Source: Bog-756 sp963845485 (GTDB lineage Bacteria; Actinomycetota; Acidimicrobiia; Acidimicrobiales; RAAP-2). Taken from it: a DNA stretch of 64,000 nucleotides. The position numbers and the translations under genes were made by a program. Below are positions 52,025 to 60,668 of this stretch, piece by piece (position 1 is the first letter of the stretch; each line of letters starts with the position of its first letter). The notes under the pieces were generated by a model that saw only the letters and a program-made list of their open reading frames with translations, did not search any database and was not told where the DNA came from. The DNA lies in contig CAWJSI010000015.1 in NCBI GenBank assembly GCA_963845485.1, positions 372,001-436,000 on the forward strand. The letters run 5' to 3'.

Positions 52025-53947
52025 TCAGCCCAGGGCCGACAGCGATTGCGAGTCGCCGGCGTCCGCCGGGATCGGGGCGAGAGGGTCGATGGCGGCCGGC
52101 GAGAGGTGACCGGCCTCCATGAGGCGCGCCCGGCTCGAGACCACGTGGCAGTGCTCGATGAGGCGCTCGCCGTCGGTCTCCGATGCGGGGGTGAGGGTGC
52201 CGCCGAGCCGCCATCCGAAGTCAGGAGCAGGACGGCACGACCGCACCGTGACGTTGACCTCGACCCCGTGCACGTCGCCGTGCACGTCGCTCAGGTCGAG
52301 GTGGAGCTCGAGTACGCCTCCCACCTCGACGGGCTCGGGAGCGATGATCCCCGCACCTCCCGGGGTCAGGTCCACCACCCGCACGAGGCCCCCGTTGACC
52401 ACGCCGGCGATCTCGACGGGGACCCGGTAATGGTGGCGGAACTGGTGGCGGCGGCTGACCTTCCAGAGGGCAGCGGTGAGGATGGTGAGCTCCCAGAGGG
52501 CGAAGGTCAGGCCAGCCACCACAGCGAGTCCGGGAAGCGGGGGGAGGTGGACGAGGCCGGCCAGGGTCAGACAGCGGAGGGCGATGGCCGCCACCAGTAC
52601 CACGAAGGTGACCACCACCAGTCGGAGCTGACGCATGGCCGACCAGCCGCCGTCGTCGATACCGTCCTTCGGTGTCACCTTGAACGAGACCCGGGACGGG
52701 CGGACGAGGGCCAGCACGGCCCGGGTGAAGATCTCACTGGTCAGGTGGGTGGAGTAGGCGCCGTCCCACAAGGTGGCCTGACCGCGGCAGAGGGCGCTCG
52801 AGGCCACCAGATTGAGGACCATCCACGGCAGCCAAAACACCCCGAACTGCCACAGGGTGGCGTGCATGGGCAGGCGACCGGTCGTCAGCATGGCCACGAG
52901 CACCGCCAACATGGCCAGGCGCTGGATGGGCACGAAGTAGGCCAGAAGCGAGGAGAGGTAGCTGGCCCGCTGTTTGAGGCTGAGGCCGTGGGCCACGACC
53001 GGGTTCTCCCGGGTTCGGAGCACGGCCAGGTTCCCTCGGGCCCACCGGTCCCGCTGGAGGAGGAACGAGGAGAGGTCATGGGGGGCCAGTCCTTGGACGA
53101 GCGTCTCGTCGTGATAGCGGGTGTGCCAGCCCTGACCGTGGAGTCGGATGGTGGTGTGGAAGTCTTCGGCCACCGTCTCGGTGGCGATGCCGCCGATCCC
53201 CTCCAGCGCGTGCCGGAGGATGACCGCAGCCGAGCCGCACCAGAACGCTCCGTCGTGGCGGTTCTTGCCCGGCATGAGCACCTCAAAGAACATGCTCTGG
53301 TCGTGCCGGCCCGTCTCGAAGTGCTGGAACGAGTCGAGGTTTCCGAAGTCGTGGGGCGTCTGCACCAGGGCCACCGACGGGTCGTCGAAGTAGCCGACCG
53401 TGGCGTCCAGGATGTCCGGTTGGGGAACGTGGTCAGCGTCGAGGATGAGGATCAGTTGGCCGTCGGTCCGGCCGAGGGCGTGATTGATGTTTCCCGCCTT
53501 GGCGTGCTCGTTGGTGGGGCGGCTCAGGTAGCGGGCCCCGAACCGCTCGGCGAGGCGACGCACCTCGTCTCGGCGGCCGTCGTCGAGTACCCAGGTGGTG
53601 TGGGGATAGGCGATCCGGTCACAGCCCACCAACGTGGCGCCGAGCACGTCGAGGCCTTCGTCGTAGGTGCAGACGAAGACGTCGACGGAGGGACGCCATC
53701 CGATGGCCGGCCGCCTCGGCGTCGGAATGCGCCACGCCAGAAAGGCGAACGAACCGAGCATGAGGAGTCCGAACACCTCAGCGGCGTACAGCGTCCAGAA
53801 CATCACCGGCTCCGCGCCTCGGCCCGTGTCCCACACCCGCCACACCAGGTACACCACTCCCCAGGCCAGGGCCAGGGTGGTCAGAGCGCGCAGCAGCCGG
53901 TCACGACCGTGGTAGCTCAATCGGGCCGGCGCGGCAGGTGCAGGCAT
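52025..53947 (-). CDS. Cellulose-synthase-like GT2 glycosyltransferase with PilZ domain
   Basis: The 640-residue membrane protein follows the BcsA plan. Two N-terminal helices (~20-70) lead to the GT2 catalytic domain: VDVFVCTYDEG, VLDDGRRDEV (first Asp), LILDADHVPQ (DxD), FWCGSAAV, VAEDFHT (TED, catalytic base, ~262) and QRDRWARGN (QxxRW, ~297). Further helices follow. The C-terminal PilZ domain (~500-600) starts RHHYRVP with the RxxxR-like motif and has VDLTPGGAGI for DxSxxG, so cyclic-di-GMP control is expected. It would polymerise and export a beta-linked glycan. bcsB, bcsZ and bcsC-like genes are absent nearby. The ATG at 53947 is chosen because it starts just before the first helix. Confidence 0.88.
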   Translation of the reverse strand: MPAPAAPARLSYHGRDRLLRALTTLALAWGVVYLVWRVWDTGRGAEPVMFWTLYAAEVFGLLMLGSFAFLAWRIPTPRRPAIGWRPSVDVFVCTYDEGLDVLGATLVGCDRIAYPHTTWVLDDGRRDEVRRLAERFGARYLSRPTNEHAKAGNINHALGRTDGQLILILDADHVPQPDILDATVGYFDDPSVALVQTPHDFGNLDSFQHFETGRHDQSMFFEVLMPGKNRHDGAFWCGSAAVILRHALEGIGGIATETVAEDFHTTIRLHGQGWHTRYHDETLVQGLAPHDLSSFLLQRDRWARGNLAVLRTRENPVVAHGLSLKQRASYLSSLLAYFVPIQRLAMLAVLVAMLTTGRLPMHATLWQFGVFWLPWMVLNLVASSALCRGQATLWDGAYSTHLTSEIFTRAVLALVRPSRVSFKVTPKDGIDDGGWSAMRQLRLVVVTFVVLVAAIALRCLTLAGLVHLPPLPGLAVVAGLTFALWELTILTAALWKVSRRHQFRHHYRVPVEIAGVVNGGLVRVVDLTPGGAGIIAPEPVEVGGVLELHLDLSDVHGDVHGVEVNVTVRSCRPAPDFGWRLGGTLTPASETDGERLIEHCHVVSSRARLMEAGHLSPAAIDPLAPIPADAGDSQSLSALG

Positions 53948-54063
53948 TGCCGGGGTTATCGACCAGGCGGGGCCCGGGCTTGAATCCCGCCCGGCAAACG
54001 GCGGCCCCGGGGGGCCCACCACAGGACCGTTACTCGGCGGCGTCTCGCCGCCTCAGGAGGGGG

Positions 54064-54540
54064 TCAGCCGGATTCGGGGACGTAGCGACGGGCCGGGGTA
54101 CCCGGAGGGTGGGTCACACCGGGCACCGCGTCGGGGTTCTCGACGCAGACCTCCCCCTCGAGACCGTCGGGGTCCCGGAAGAAGATGCTGAGCACCGGAC
54201 CGAAGTCGGTCACGAAGGAGTCGGCCGCGCCCCGGGCCATCAACCGCTCACGGATGGTCTCGAAGGCGGACAGCGACGCCGCCTGGAGGGCGAAGTGGTC
54301 GAGCCGTCCCCGGCCGAACATGGGTACCTGGCGATCGGCCTCGGTGTTGCCGACGATCTGGAACACGTTGAGCTCGGCGAAGGGTCCGATCCTGATGATC
54401 GACAGCCGGACGGCCTCGTTCCCGTCCACCTCGGGTGCGTCGCGTTCCACTTCGGCCTCGAAGACCTCCTCGTAGAACCGGTGGAGGCGGGGTGCGTCGT
54501 TGGTCAGCGTGGCGACGTGGTTGAGCCCGACAGTCAGCAC
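54064..54540 (-). CDS. VOC-family (glyoxalase/dioxygenase-like) protein
   Basis: A 158-residue protein made of two beta-alpha-beta-beta-beta modules. The first metal His is in VGLNHVATLTND, the second in GRLDHFALQAA, and the Glu in DGLEGEVCVEN, spacing typical of divalent-metal VOC enzymes. It could be a lyase, isomerase or ring-cleaving oxygenase on a small molecule. Start is a GTG. It is next to a small membrane protein gene on the same strand, 16 bases apart, perhaps in one transcript. Confidence 0.82.
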   Translation of the reverse strand: MLTVGLNHVATLTNDAPRLHRFYEEVFEAEVERDAPEVDGNEAVRLSIIRIGPFAELNVFQIVGNTEADRQVPMFGRGRLDHFALQAASLSAFETIRERLMARGAADSFVTDFGPVLSIFFRDPDGLEGEVCVENPDAVPGVTHPPGTPARRYVPESG

Positions 54541-54556
54541 GTGGGTCTCCCGGGAG

Positions 54557-54964
54557 TCATCCGATCACGTCGACGATGTCCACGACCAGCAGCACGAAGA
54601 CCATGGTGCCCACCACGGCGTACAAGGCAGTGAACGCCCAGCGCTGGCGGTGGTCGGCCATCCAGAAGCGTCGGATGCCGAGGAAGTCGAAGGTGAGGGC
54701 CAGTACGCCGATGGGAATGCCGATCGCCGGCCCGACGCCGCGGGCCAATCCGATGGCCGGCAGCACGAAGGGGAGGACGATGTAGCTGAGCAGGCACCGC
54801 AGGGCCGACAAGAAGATAGAGGCACTGAAGATCCGGTGGGTCTCGGACTCGTCGATGGGGGCCCGGTCCTCGGGCACCCGCAGCAGGCGCCGCATGGTCT
54901 GGTCGGCCCGGGAGCGTTCCGGTACCACGACGGTCCCGCCCTGGGCCACGACCAACTGATCCAT
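54557..54964 (-). CDS. Small membrane protein, unknown
   Basis: The 135-residue product has a cytoplasmic-looking N-terminus rich in Arg and Asp/Glu (RSRADQTMRRLLRVPEDR), then three or four hydrophobic segments: IFLSALRCLLSYIVLPFVL, GVGPAIGIPIGVLALTF and AFTALYAVVGTMVFVLLVVDIVDVI. I recognise no catalytic motif. It is likely inserted in the plasma membrane. It precedes the VOC gene on the same strand and diverges from the DoxX-Rieske gene. Confidence 0.7.
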   Translation of the reverse strand: MDQLVVAQGGTVVVPERSRADQTMRRLLRVPEDRAPIDESETHRIFSASIFLSALRCLLSYIVLPFVLPAIGLARGVGPAIGIPIGVLALTFDFLGIRRFWMADHRQRWAFTALYAVVGTMVFVLLVVDIVDVIG

Positions 54965-55093
54965 GGCGCCATGCTACGTGTTCCATGCGTCGGGCTACCA
55001 ACCACGCCGGTGGCACCGGTCGGCCCATCCCGCCCCGGCGACACCACCGAGCAGGGCGCACCCGGTATCGTGCCCGACCATGGGATCGACCCG

Positions 55094-56226
55094 GTGACCT
55101 CGAACGCGTCGAGGCGGGGGCGGGCGGCAGCGGACCGGGAGAACGCGGTGGCGGGCTCGGCTGGGCCGCCCTCCATGTGGAGCGTGCGGCGACCGGACGG
55201 CTCCGTGGCCGCCGGGTGGTACCTCATGCCCCTTCGCCTCTTCCTCGGGGTCACCTTTCTTTTTGCCGGGTGCCAGAAGCTGGCCAATCCCGACTTCCTC
55301 CGATCCTCGAGCCCCATCTCCATCCACGCCCAGCTGGCCGGGGCCGACCGGTCCAGCCCCATCCACGGCCTCCTCTCCCACCTGCTGTCAGTGGCCCCGG
55401 CCCTCGGCGTGGTCATCGCCCTCGGTGAGGTGGCGATCGGCATCGGGATCCTGGTGGGTCTGTGGATGCGCATCGCCGCAGTGGCCGGCATGCTCTTATC
55501 CTTCGGCCTGTTCCTCACCATCAGCTTCCACTCGGCGCCGTACTACACGGGGTCGGACATCGTCTTCTTCTTCGCCTGGACCCCGCTGGCCCTGGCCGGG
55601 GCGGCCGGTGCCCCGGCCCTTGACACCTGGTTCGCCCGGCCCCGGGCCCGCGTCGAGCCGGTGGACGCCTACGGCGCCATGCCCCGACGTGACGTCCTGT
55701 CCAAGGGGGCACTCACCGGGATGGTGGCCGGCCTGTTCGTCGTGGTCGGTGGACTGGCCGCCGGCCTCGGACGCCTGGCCGGTGGGTCCTCGACCACCAC
55801 GGAGTCATCGAACACCTTGGGCGGTGGGGGAGCGCCGAGCACGACGAGCCCGTCCTCGGGCCCCACGACCACCACCACCGGCGGCGGCGGCGAGACGACC
55901 ACCGCACCCGTGCCCTCGGGCACCAACGTGGGATCGGCGGCGAGCGTGCCGGTCGGGGGATCGGCCGCCTTCACCTGCCCGGAAACGGCGATCCGGGCCT
56001 GGTCATCCAACAGACGGCCGACGACTTCGTGGCCTTCGACGCCGTCTGCCCCCACGCCGGGTGCACGGTGGCCTACCAGGCTGCGGCCAAGATCATCGCC
56101 TGTCCGTGCCACGGGTCGGAGTTCAACCCCCGCACCGGCCACGTGGTGCAGGGGCCGGCCACCAGTGGCCTGACACCGGTCTCGATCACCAAGGCGGCCA
56201 ACGGCAACCTGTACGTCCGCGACTGA
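55094..56226 (+). CDS. DoxX-like membrane domain fused to a Rieske [2Fe-2S] domain, frameshifted
   Basis: The first part is a four-helix DoxX/thiosulfate:quinone-oxidoreductase-type membrane domain (PLRLFLGVTFLFAGCQKLANP, ALGEVAIGIGILVGLW-type helices). A fifth helix (ALTGMVAGLFVVVGGLAAGL) and a Ser/Thr/Gly linker follow, leading to an extracytoplasmic Rieske domain with both cluster motifs, CPHAGC and CPCHGSEF. The Rieske part is one frame off. After GGSAAF the C run at ~55977-55980 lacks one base; adding it restores a ~377-residue fusion. The start is uncertain: GTG 55094 is used, with GTG 55070 and ATG 55175 as alternatives; TATCGT at 55066-55071 may be the -10. It probably passes electrons from a reduced sulfur compound or another donor to the quinone pool. 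Confidence 0.75.
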
Positions 56227-56284
56227 CCCCCGCGCTGCGCTCCGGCCACCGGCCTCCTGCTGTCGTCGTCCGAGCCCGATCGGA

Positions 56285-56290
56285 TAGCAT
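56285..56290 (+). promoter_or_regulatory. -10-like element of the desaturase gene
   Basis: TAGCAT, identical to the element before the phasin-like gene, lies 37 bases before the ATG at 56327, so here a ~30-base leader is expected. Confidence 0.4.
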
Positions 56291-56326
56291 CGCGGCGTCG
56301 TCGTTCTGTGGCGGCGGCCACCGCCC

Positions 56327-57532
56327 ATGAGTGCAGCCACCACCGTGCCGACCGGCACCTCTGACCCCAAACCAGCGGAGGAGTCCGTCGCCAGGGCCGA
56401 CCGGACCGACTGGATCTCCGCTCTGCCGTTCCTCGGCGCCCACCTGGTCCCCTTGGCGGCGTTCTTCGTGGTGGTGACGTGGCAGGACTGGGTGCTCTGC
56501 GCGGTGCTCTACATCACCCGGATGTTCTGCATCACCGCCGGTTACCACCGGTACTTCTCCCACCGCAGCTACCGCATGGGTCGGGTGGCCCAGTTCTTCA
56601 TGGCCCTCGGAGGGACGACAGCCCTCCAAAAAGGTCCCCTCTGGTGGGCCGGCCACCACCGCATCCACCACCGGTACACCGACCTCGATGACGACGTGCA
56701 CTCACCCCGCGACGGGTTCTGGTGGAGCCACGTCGGCTGGATCCTCTCCACCCGCTACAAGGACACCGACACCTCAAGCATCAAGGACTTCGCCGCCTTC
56801 CCCGAGTTGCGCTTTCTCGACCGCCACTGGTGGATCGGGCCGACACTGCTCGGCGGGCTGTGCTTCCTCCTCGGCGGTTGGGGCGGCCTCGTGATCGGCT
56901 TCTTCCTCTCGACGGTCCTGCTCTGGCACGGCACCTTCGTGGTCAACTCGGTCGCCCACCTGTTCGGTCGCCGGCGCTACGCCACCCCCGACACCAGCCG
57001 GAACTCGATGATCATCGCCGTGATCACCGGAGGGGAGGGGTGGCACAACAACCACCACTACCTGCCGGCCTCGGCCCGCCAGGGCTTTGCCTGGTGGGAG
57101 TTCGACCCCACCTGGTACGGACTGAAGGCACTGGCCGCCCTCCACCTCGTGCGTGATCTACGGGACCCGCCGGCCCGCCTGCTCGACCAGGCCCGCGTGC
57201 GTGACGGCGCCTTCGACATCGGGATGTTCCGCTCGTACTGGGAGCGGGCCGCCCGGGTCACCGGCGAGCGCATCGCCGACCTGAGCGCCCGGCCGGTGGC
57301 CTCGTCGCTCGAATCCCACGACCAGAGCGCGACACCGGGAACCATCCCGGCTGTCGATGCCAGCGAGACGCCGGCGACGGACGAGCCGCTCTCCCACCTC
57401 TCAGGGCTGATCACCCGGGTACTCGAATCGGCCGACCAACTGGCCGACTCGACCCGCAGGACCCGCCGGCCCGAAACCACCGACAAGGTGACCGCAGGCG
57501 AACCGGGATCCGTCGACCACAACCCGGAATGA
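56327..57532 (+). CDS. Acyl-CoA / fatty-acid delta-9-type desaturase
   Basis: This integral membrane di-iron enzyme puts a double bond into a saturated acyl chain. The three histidine boxes are HRYFSH (residue ~73), HHRIHH (~109, with one more His before) and HNNHH (~239). Hydrophobic pairs flank them (LVPLAAFFVVV, VLCAVLYITR, LLGGLCFLL, LVIGFFLSTVLLW). The C-terminal ~90 residues after the domain are an Asp/Glu/Ser/Thr-rich tail, longer than the family average, making 401 residues. An electron donor is not encoded next door unless the Rieske fusion upstream plays that part. The stop overlaps the HAD gene start (ATGA). Confidence 0.92.
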   Translation: MSAATTVPTGTSDPKPAEESVARADRTDWISALPFLGAHLVPLAAFFVVVTWQDWVLCAVLYITRMFCITAGYHRYFSHRSYRMGRVAQFFMALGGTTALQKGPLWWAGHHRIHHRYTDLDDDVHSPRDGFWWSHVGWILSTRYKDTDTSSIKDFAAFPELRFLDRHWWIGPTLLGGLCFLLGGWGGLVIGFFLSTVLLWHGTFVVNSVAHLFGRRRYATPDTSRNSMIIAVITGGEGWHNNHHYLPASARQGFAWWEFDPTWYGLKALAALHLVRDLRDPPARLLDQARVRDGAFDIGMFRSYWERAARVTGERIADLSARPVASSLESHDQSATPGTIPAVDASETPATDEPLSHLSGLITRVLESADQLADSTRRTRRPETTDKVTAGEPGSVDHNPE

Positions 57533-58369
57533 GCAGCCTCACAGCCTCACCGGATCCGGGCGGGTTCGCCTCGGCCGCTCTGTGGATCGTCGACCTCGAC
57601 GGCGTGGTCTGGCTCACCGGCGAGCCCATCGGACCGGTCGCCGACGCGGTCGAGCGCGTTGCGCACCCGGGGCATCCGGGTGGTCTTCGCCACCAACAAC
57701 TCCGCACCCACCACCGACGAGCTCCTGACCCGGCTGGCCAGGATCGGCATCGAGTCGGCACCCGGGGACCTGGTCACGTCGGCCGGTGCGGTGGCCTCGT
57801 TGCTCGAACCCGGTGCCCGGGCGACGGTACTGGCCGAGGCGGGGGTCCACGAGAGCCTGGCCGCCCACGGCGTAACCATCATCGAGCCGCAAGCCACCCG
57901 GGAGGTCACCGCCACCTCCGACGCGGCGGTGGTCGGCTGGAACCGCTCGTTCGACTTCGCCTCCCTGGCCGCCACCGCCACCGCCGCCCGGGAGTCCGGA
58001 CGCCTGGTCGCCACCAACGAGGACCCGACCCACCCCACACCCGACGGCCTCATGCCCGGGTCGGGGGCGCTGCTGGCCGCCGTCGCCACCGCCTCGGGTG
58101 TCACCCCCGAGATCGCCGGCAAGCCCCACGCGGCCATGGCGACGCTCATGCAGTCCCGGTTCGGGTTCAGCGACGGCGACGCCTCGGTGGTGATGATCGG
58201 CGATCAGCCAGGCACCGACGGTCGTCTGGCCGAACGCCTGAACATCCCCTTCGGCCTGGTGGACTCAGGGGTCACGCCCGCCTCGTCCCGGAACTTCGAC
58301 GTCCCCGTCGCCCTACGGTCGGACGACTTCGTCTCGTTGGTCGCAGCCTGCCTGGATCACGCGCACTGA
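57529..58369 (+). CDS. HAD-superfamily (NagD-like) phosphatase, frameshifted
   Basis: A type IIA HAD hydrolase in two frames. Frame 1 gives motif I, ALWIVDLDGVVWL, with both catalytic Asp. After ADAVERV the sense moves to frame 2: LRTRGIRVVFATNNS (motif II, TNNS), PTPDGLMPGSGALLAAVA, the Lys in IAGKPH and motif III VVMIGDQPGTDG. One extra base at ~57658 accounts for this; correction gives 279 residues, the normal length. The ATG overlaps the desaturase stop. Likely substrate is a small phosphate such as p-nitrophenyl-type or glycerol phosphate. This gene is usual upstream of tlyA in actinobacteria. Confidence 0.85.
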
Positions 58370-58398
58370 CCCTTCGTGTCCGCCCCGGCCCCGGCCGG

Positions 58399-58404
58399 TA
58401 GCAT
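58399..58404 (+). promoter_or_regulatory. -10-like element of the phasin-like gene (leaderless)
   Basis: TAGCAT ends seven bases before the GTG at 58411. There is no ribosome-binding site. This is one of the clearest examples of the pattern. Confidence 0.5.
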
Positions 58405-58410
58405 GGCGGC

Positions 58411-58974
58411 GTGGCCAGCGGAGACGGATTCCAAAAGTACCTCGACGCCGGGATCGCCTTCACCAACCTCACCCGGGCCAAGGCCGAGGAGTTGGTGCAC
58501 GAACTGGTGCAGAACGGGGAGTTCCAGTCCGGCGACGCCCGGGCCCGCGTAGACGAACTGCTCGAGCGCAGTCGCAAAGGACGCGAGGCGTTCGCCGCAC
58601 AAGTCCGCAAGGAAGTCACCCAACAGCTGGAGAGCGTGGGCATCACCTCGCTGGAAGATCTGGCCGAACAGGTGGCGACCCTGATCGGGCGTACCGCCGA
58701 GGCGGGCAAGGCGGCTACCACCAAGGCCAAGAAGTCAGCGGCGAAGAAGGCCTCTCCGAAGAAGGCCGCCGCCAAGAAGTCGCCGGCCAAGAAAGCGGCC
58801 GCCACGAAGTCACCGGCCAAGGTTGCAGTCAAGAAATCGGCCGGGGACGCCAAGAAGGCTCCGGCCAAGAAGGCGACCGCCAAGAAGGCGACCGCCAAGA
58901 AGGCTCCGGCCACCAAGGCATCTCCCACCAAGGCTGCCGGGACTACGGTCCCGGCCCCGGAGTCGTCGGACTGA
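58411..58974 (+). CDS. Phasin-like protein with histone-H1-like Lys/Ala tail
   Basis: The 187-residue protein has two halves. Residues 1-95 are helical and resemble the PhaF/PhaI phasin or DUF-type helical domain (QKYLDAGIAFTNLTRAKAEELV, then EQVATLIGRTAEAGK). Residues ~98-180 are almost only Lys, Ala, Pro, Thr and Ser in AKK and PAKKA motifs, like histone H1 or PhaF tails, which bind DNA. It may tie storage granules or another surface to the nucleoid, or act as a nucleoid protein. The GTG is fixed by the promoter hexamer. It precedes tlyA, nadK and recN. Confidence 0.8.
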   Translation: MASGDGFQKYLDAGIAFTNLTRAKAEELVHELVQNGEFQSGDARARVDELLERSRKGREAFAAQVRKEVTQQLESVGITSLEDLAEQVATLIGRTAEAGKAATTKAKKSAAKKASPKKAAAKKSPAKKAAATKSPAKVAVKKSAGDAKKAPAKKATAKKATAKKAPATKASPTKAAGTTVPAPESSD

Positions 58975-59009
58975 CCAACTCCCCGCGACGGCGACTGGAC
59001 CGGGCCCTG

Positions 59010-59825
59010 GTGGAGCGGGGACTGGTGGCGACCCGTCCCCAAGCGGTCGCTCACATCGAGCGGGGCGAGGTTCTCGTGTCCGGGTCGGTGGCGGACAAGC
59101 CCTCACGGCTCGTGGCCCCGGCCGAACCCATCGAGCTGATCGGGCCTCCGCCTCGCTTCGTCAGTCGCGGCGGCGACAAGCTCGACGCCGCGCTCACCCG
59201 CTTCTGCATCGACGTCGTCGGGCGGAGGGCCCTCGACGCCGGAGCGTCCACCGGAGGATTCACCGACTGCCTGCTCCAAGCCGGAGCCAGCTCGGTGGTG
59301 GCAGTCGACGTGGGTCGTGGCCAGCTGCATCCGCGGATCCGGAACGACCCCCGGGTCGAGGTCCACGAACGACTCGACGTCAGAGAGGTGACGATGGCGA
59401 CCATGCTCGGCCGCCCGGCCGACCTCGTGACGGCCGACCTCTCGTTCATCTCGGTCACCCGCGCCGTACCGGTGCTTACCGGGGAGATCGTCGTACCCGG
59501 CTCACCCCTCGTGATCCTGGCCAAACCGCAGTTCGAGGCGGGCCGGGCCGAGGCCTCGCGGGGGAGGGGGATCATCCGGGACCCCGAGGTGCACCGACGG
59601 ACCTTGCTCGAGGTGTGTGGAGCGATCTCGGCGGCCGGGGCGGACATCATGGGGGCGATGCCCTCACCCATCACCGGTTCGGCCGGGAATCTCGAGTTCC
59701 TCGTCCATGCCCGCGTCCGGGAGCCGAGCGGTGGGAGTCCGCCTCCGAGCACCCATGCCTCAGCCGTCACTGAGCTCGTCGACCGGGCCGTCGCCGAGGC
59801 CCACGCCGAAAACGGGACAGGATAG
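59010..59825 (+). CDS. tlyA: TlyA-family rRNA 2'-O-methyltransferase / hemolysin-like
   Basis: TlyA methylates 16S and 23S rRNA with S-adenosylmethionine, which in mycobacteria makes ribosomes sensitive to capreomycin. An S4 RNA-binding domain (AVAHIERGEVLVSGSVADKPS) precedes the FtsJ-type methyltransferase: YVSRGG-like FVSRGGDKLDAAL, DAGASTGGFTDCLLQAGA (SAM loop), VDVGRGQLHP and ADLSFISV. The GTG at 59010 gives 271 residues but cuts into the first S4 helix; in-frame sense continues upstream to a CTG at 58971 (LTNSPRRRLDRALVE) that overlaps the preceding stop as CTGA. That CTG may be the true start. Followed by nadK after five bases. Confidence 0.9.
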   Translation: MERGLVATRPQAVAHIERGEVLVSGSVADKPSRLVAPAEPIELIGPPPRFVSRGGDKLDAALTRFCIDVVGRRALDAGASTGGFTDCLLQAGASSVVAVDVGRGQLHPRIRNDPRVEVHERLDVREVTMATMLGRPADLVTADLSFISVTRAVPVLTGEIVVPGSPLVILAKPQFEAGRAEASRGRGIIRDPEVHRRTLLEVCGAISAAGADIMGAMPSPITGSAGNLEFLVHARVREPSGGSPPPSTHASAVTELVDRAVAEAHAENGTG

Positions 59826-59830
59826 GGACC

Positions 59831-60655
59831 ATGGCCGTCATCGCCTTCTACACCAACCCCCACCGACCCGAGGCCACCGCCCTCGCCGCCCGGGCCGAGG
59901 CCTGGCTGGTCGATCGGGGACACCAGGCCGTACCCGCCCTGCACCCCGACGGCTCGGCCTCGGCCGAGGGCGCCGACCTGCTGGTCAGCCTGGGAGGGGA
60001 CGGCACGCTGCTCCGGTCGGTCGAGACCGCCCTGGCCGGGGGCATCCCGGTCCTCGGGGTGAACATCGGCCGGCTGGGCTACCTCACGCCCACCGAGCCG
60101 GCCGGGCTGGAAGACGCCCTCGGCTCCTTCCTGGCCGGGACCCACCGGGTCGAGGAACGGATGACCTTGTCGGTTACCGTGCGCGGACCCGACGGAGCCC
60201 TCATCGCCCAGCGCACCGCGCTCAACGAGGCCACGGTGGAAAAGACCGTCCCGGGCCACACCGTGCGTATCGCCACCTTCATCGACAGCCGTCCCTTCGT
60301 CACCTACGCCGCTGACGGGCTGCTCGTGGCCACCCCGACCGGATCGACGGCCTACAACCTGTCCGCCCGGGGCCCGGTCCTGTCCCCGAGGCTGCGGGCG
60401 ATCGTGGTCACGCCGGTCTCGCCGCACATGCTCTTCGACCGTCCTCTCGTCCTCGACCCCACCGAGCGCCTCCGACTCGACGTGGAAGAGCCCCGTTCGG
60501 CCGTGCTGGTGGTGGACGGCGTGACCGTCACCACCCTGGCCCCGGGCTCCTCGGTGGAGTGCCGGCAGGGTGATCAACCGGCCCGTCTGGTCACCTTCGG
60601 GTCCACCGACTTCCACTCCATCCTCCGGGCCAAGTTCCATCTCGCCGACCGCTAG
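59831..60655 (+). CDS. nadK: NAD kinase
   Basis: NadK phosphorylates NAD to NADP. The GGDGTLLRSVE motif is at residue ~55, GVNIGRLGYLT follows, then LNEATVEKTVPGH and the NAD site YAADGLLVATPTGSTAYNLSA split around GSTAYNLS. It has 274 residues, close to the family norm. AGGATAGGG serves as ribosome-binding site five bases after tlyA. Part of the tlyA-nadK-recN cluster. Confidence 0.96.
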   Translation: MAVIAFYTNPHRPEATALAARAEAWLVDRGHQAVPALHPDGSASAEGADLLVSLGGDGTLLRSVETALAGGIPVLGVNIGRLGYLTPTEPAGLEDALGSFLAGTHRVEERMTLSVTVRGPDGALIAQRTALNEATVEKTVPGHTVRIATFIDSRPFVTYAADGLLVATPTGSTAYNLSARGPVLSPRLRAIVVTPVSPHMLFDRPLVLDPTERLRLDVEEPRSAVLVVDGVTVTTLAPGSSVECRQGDQPARLVTFGSTDFHSILRAKFHLADR

Positions 60656-60668
60656 GACACCGGGCGCC

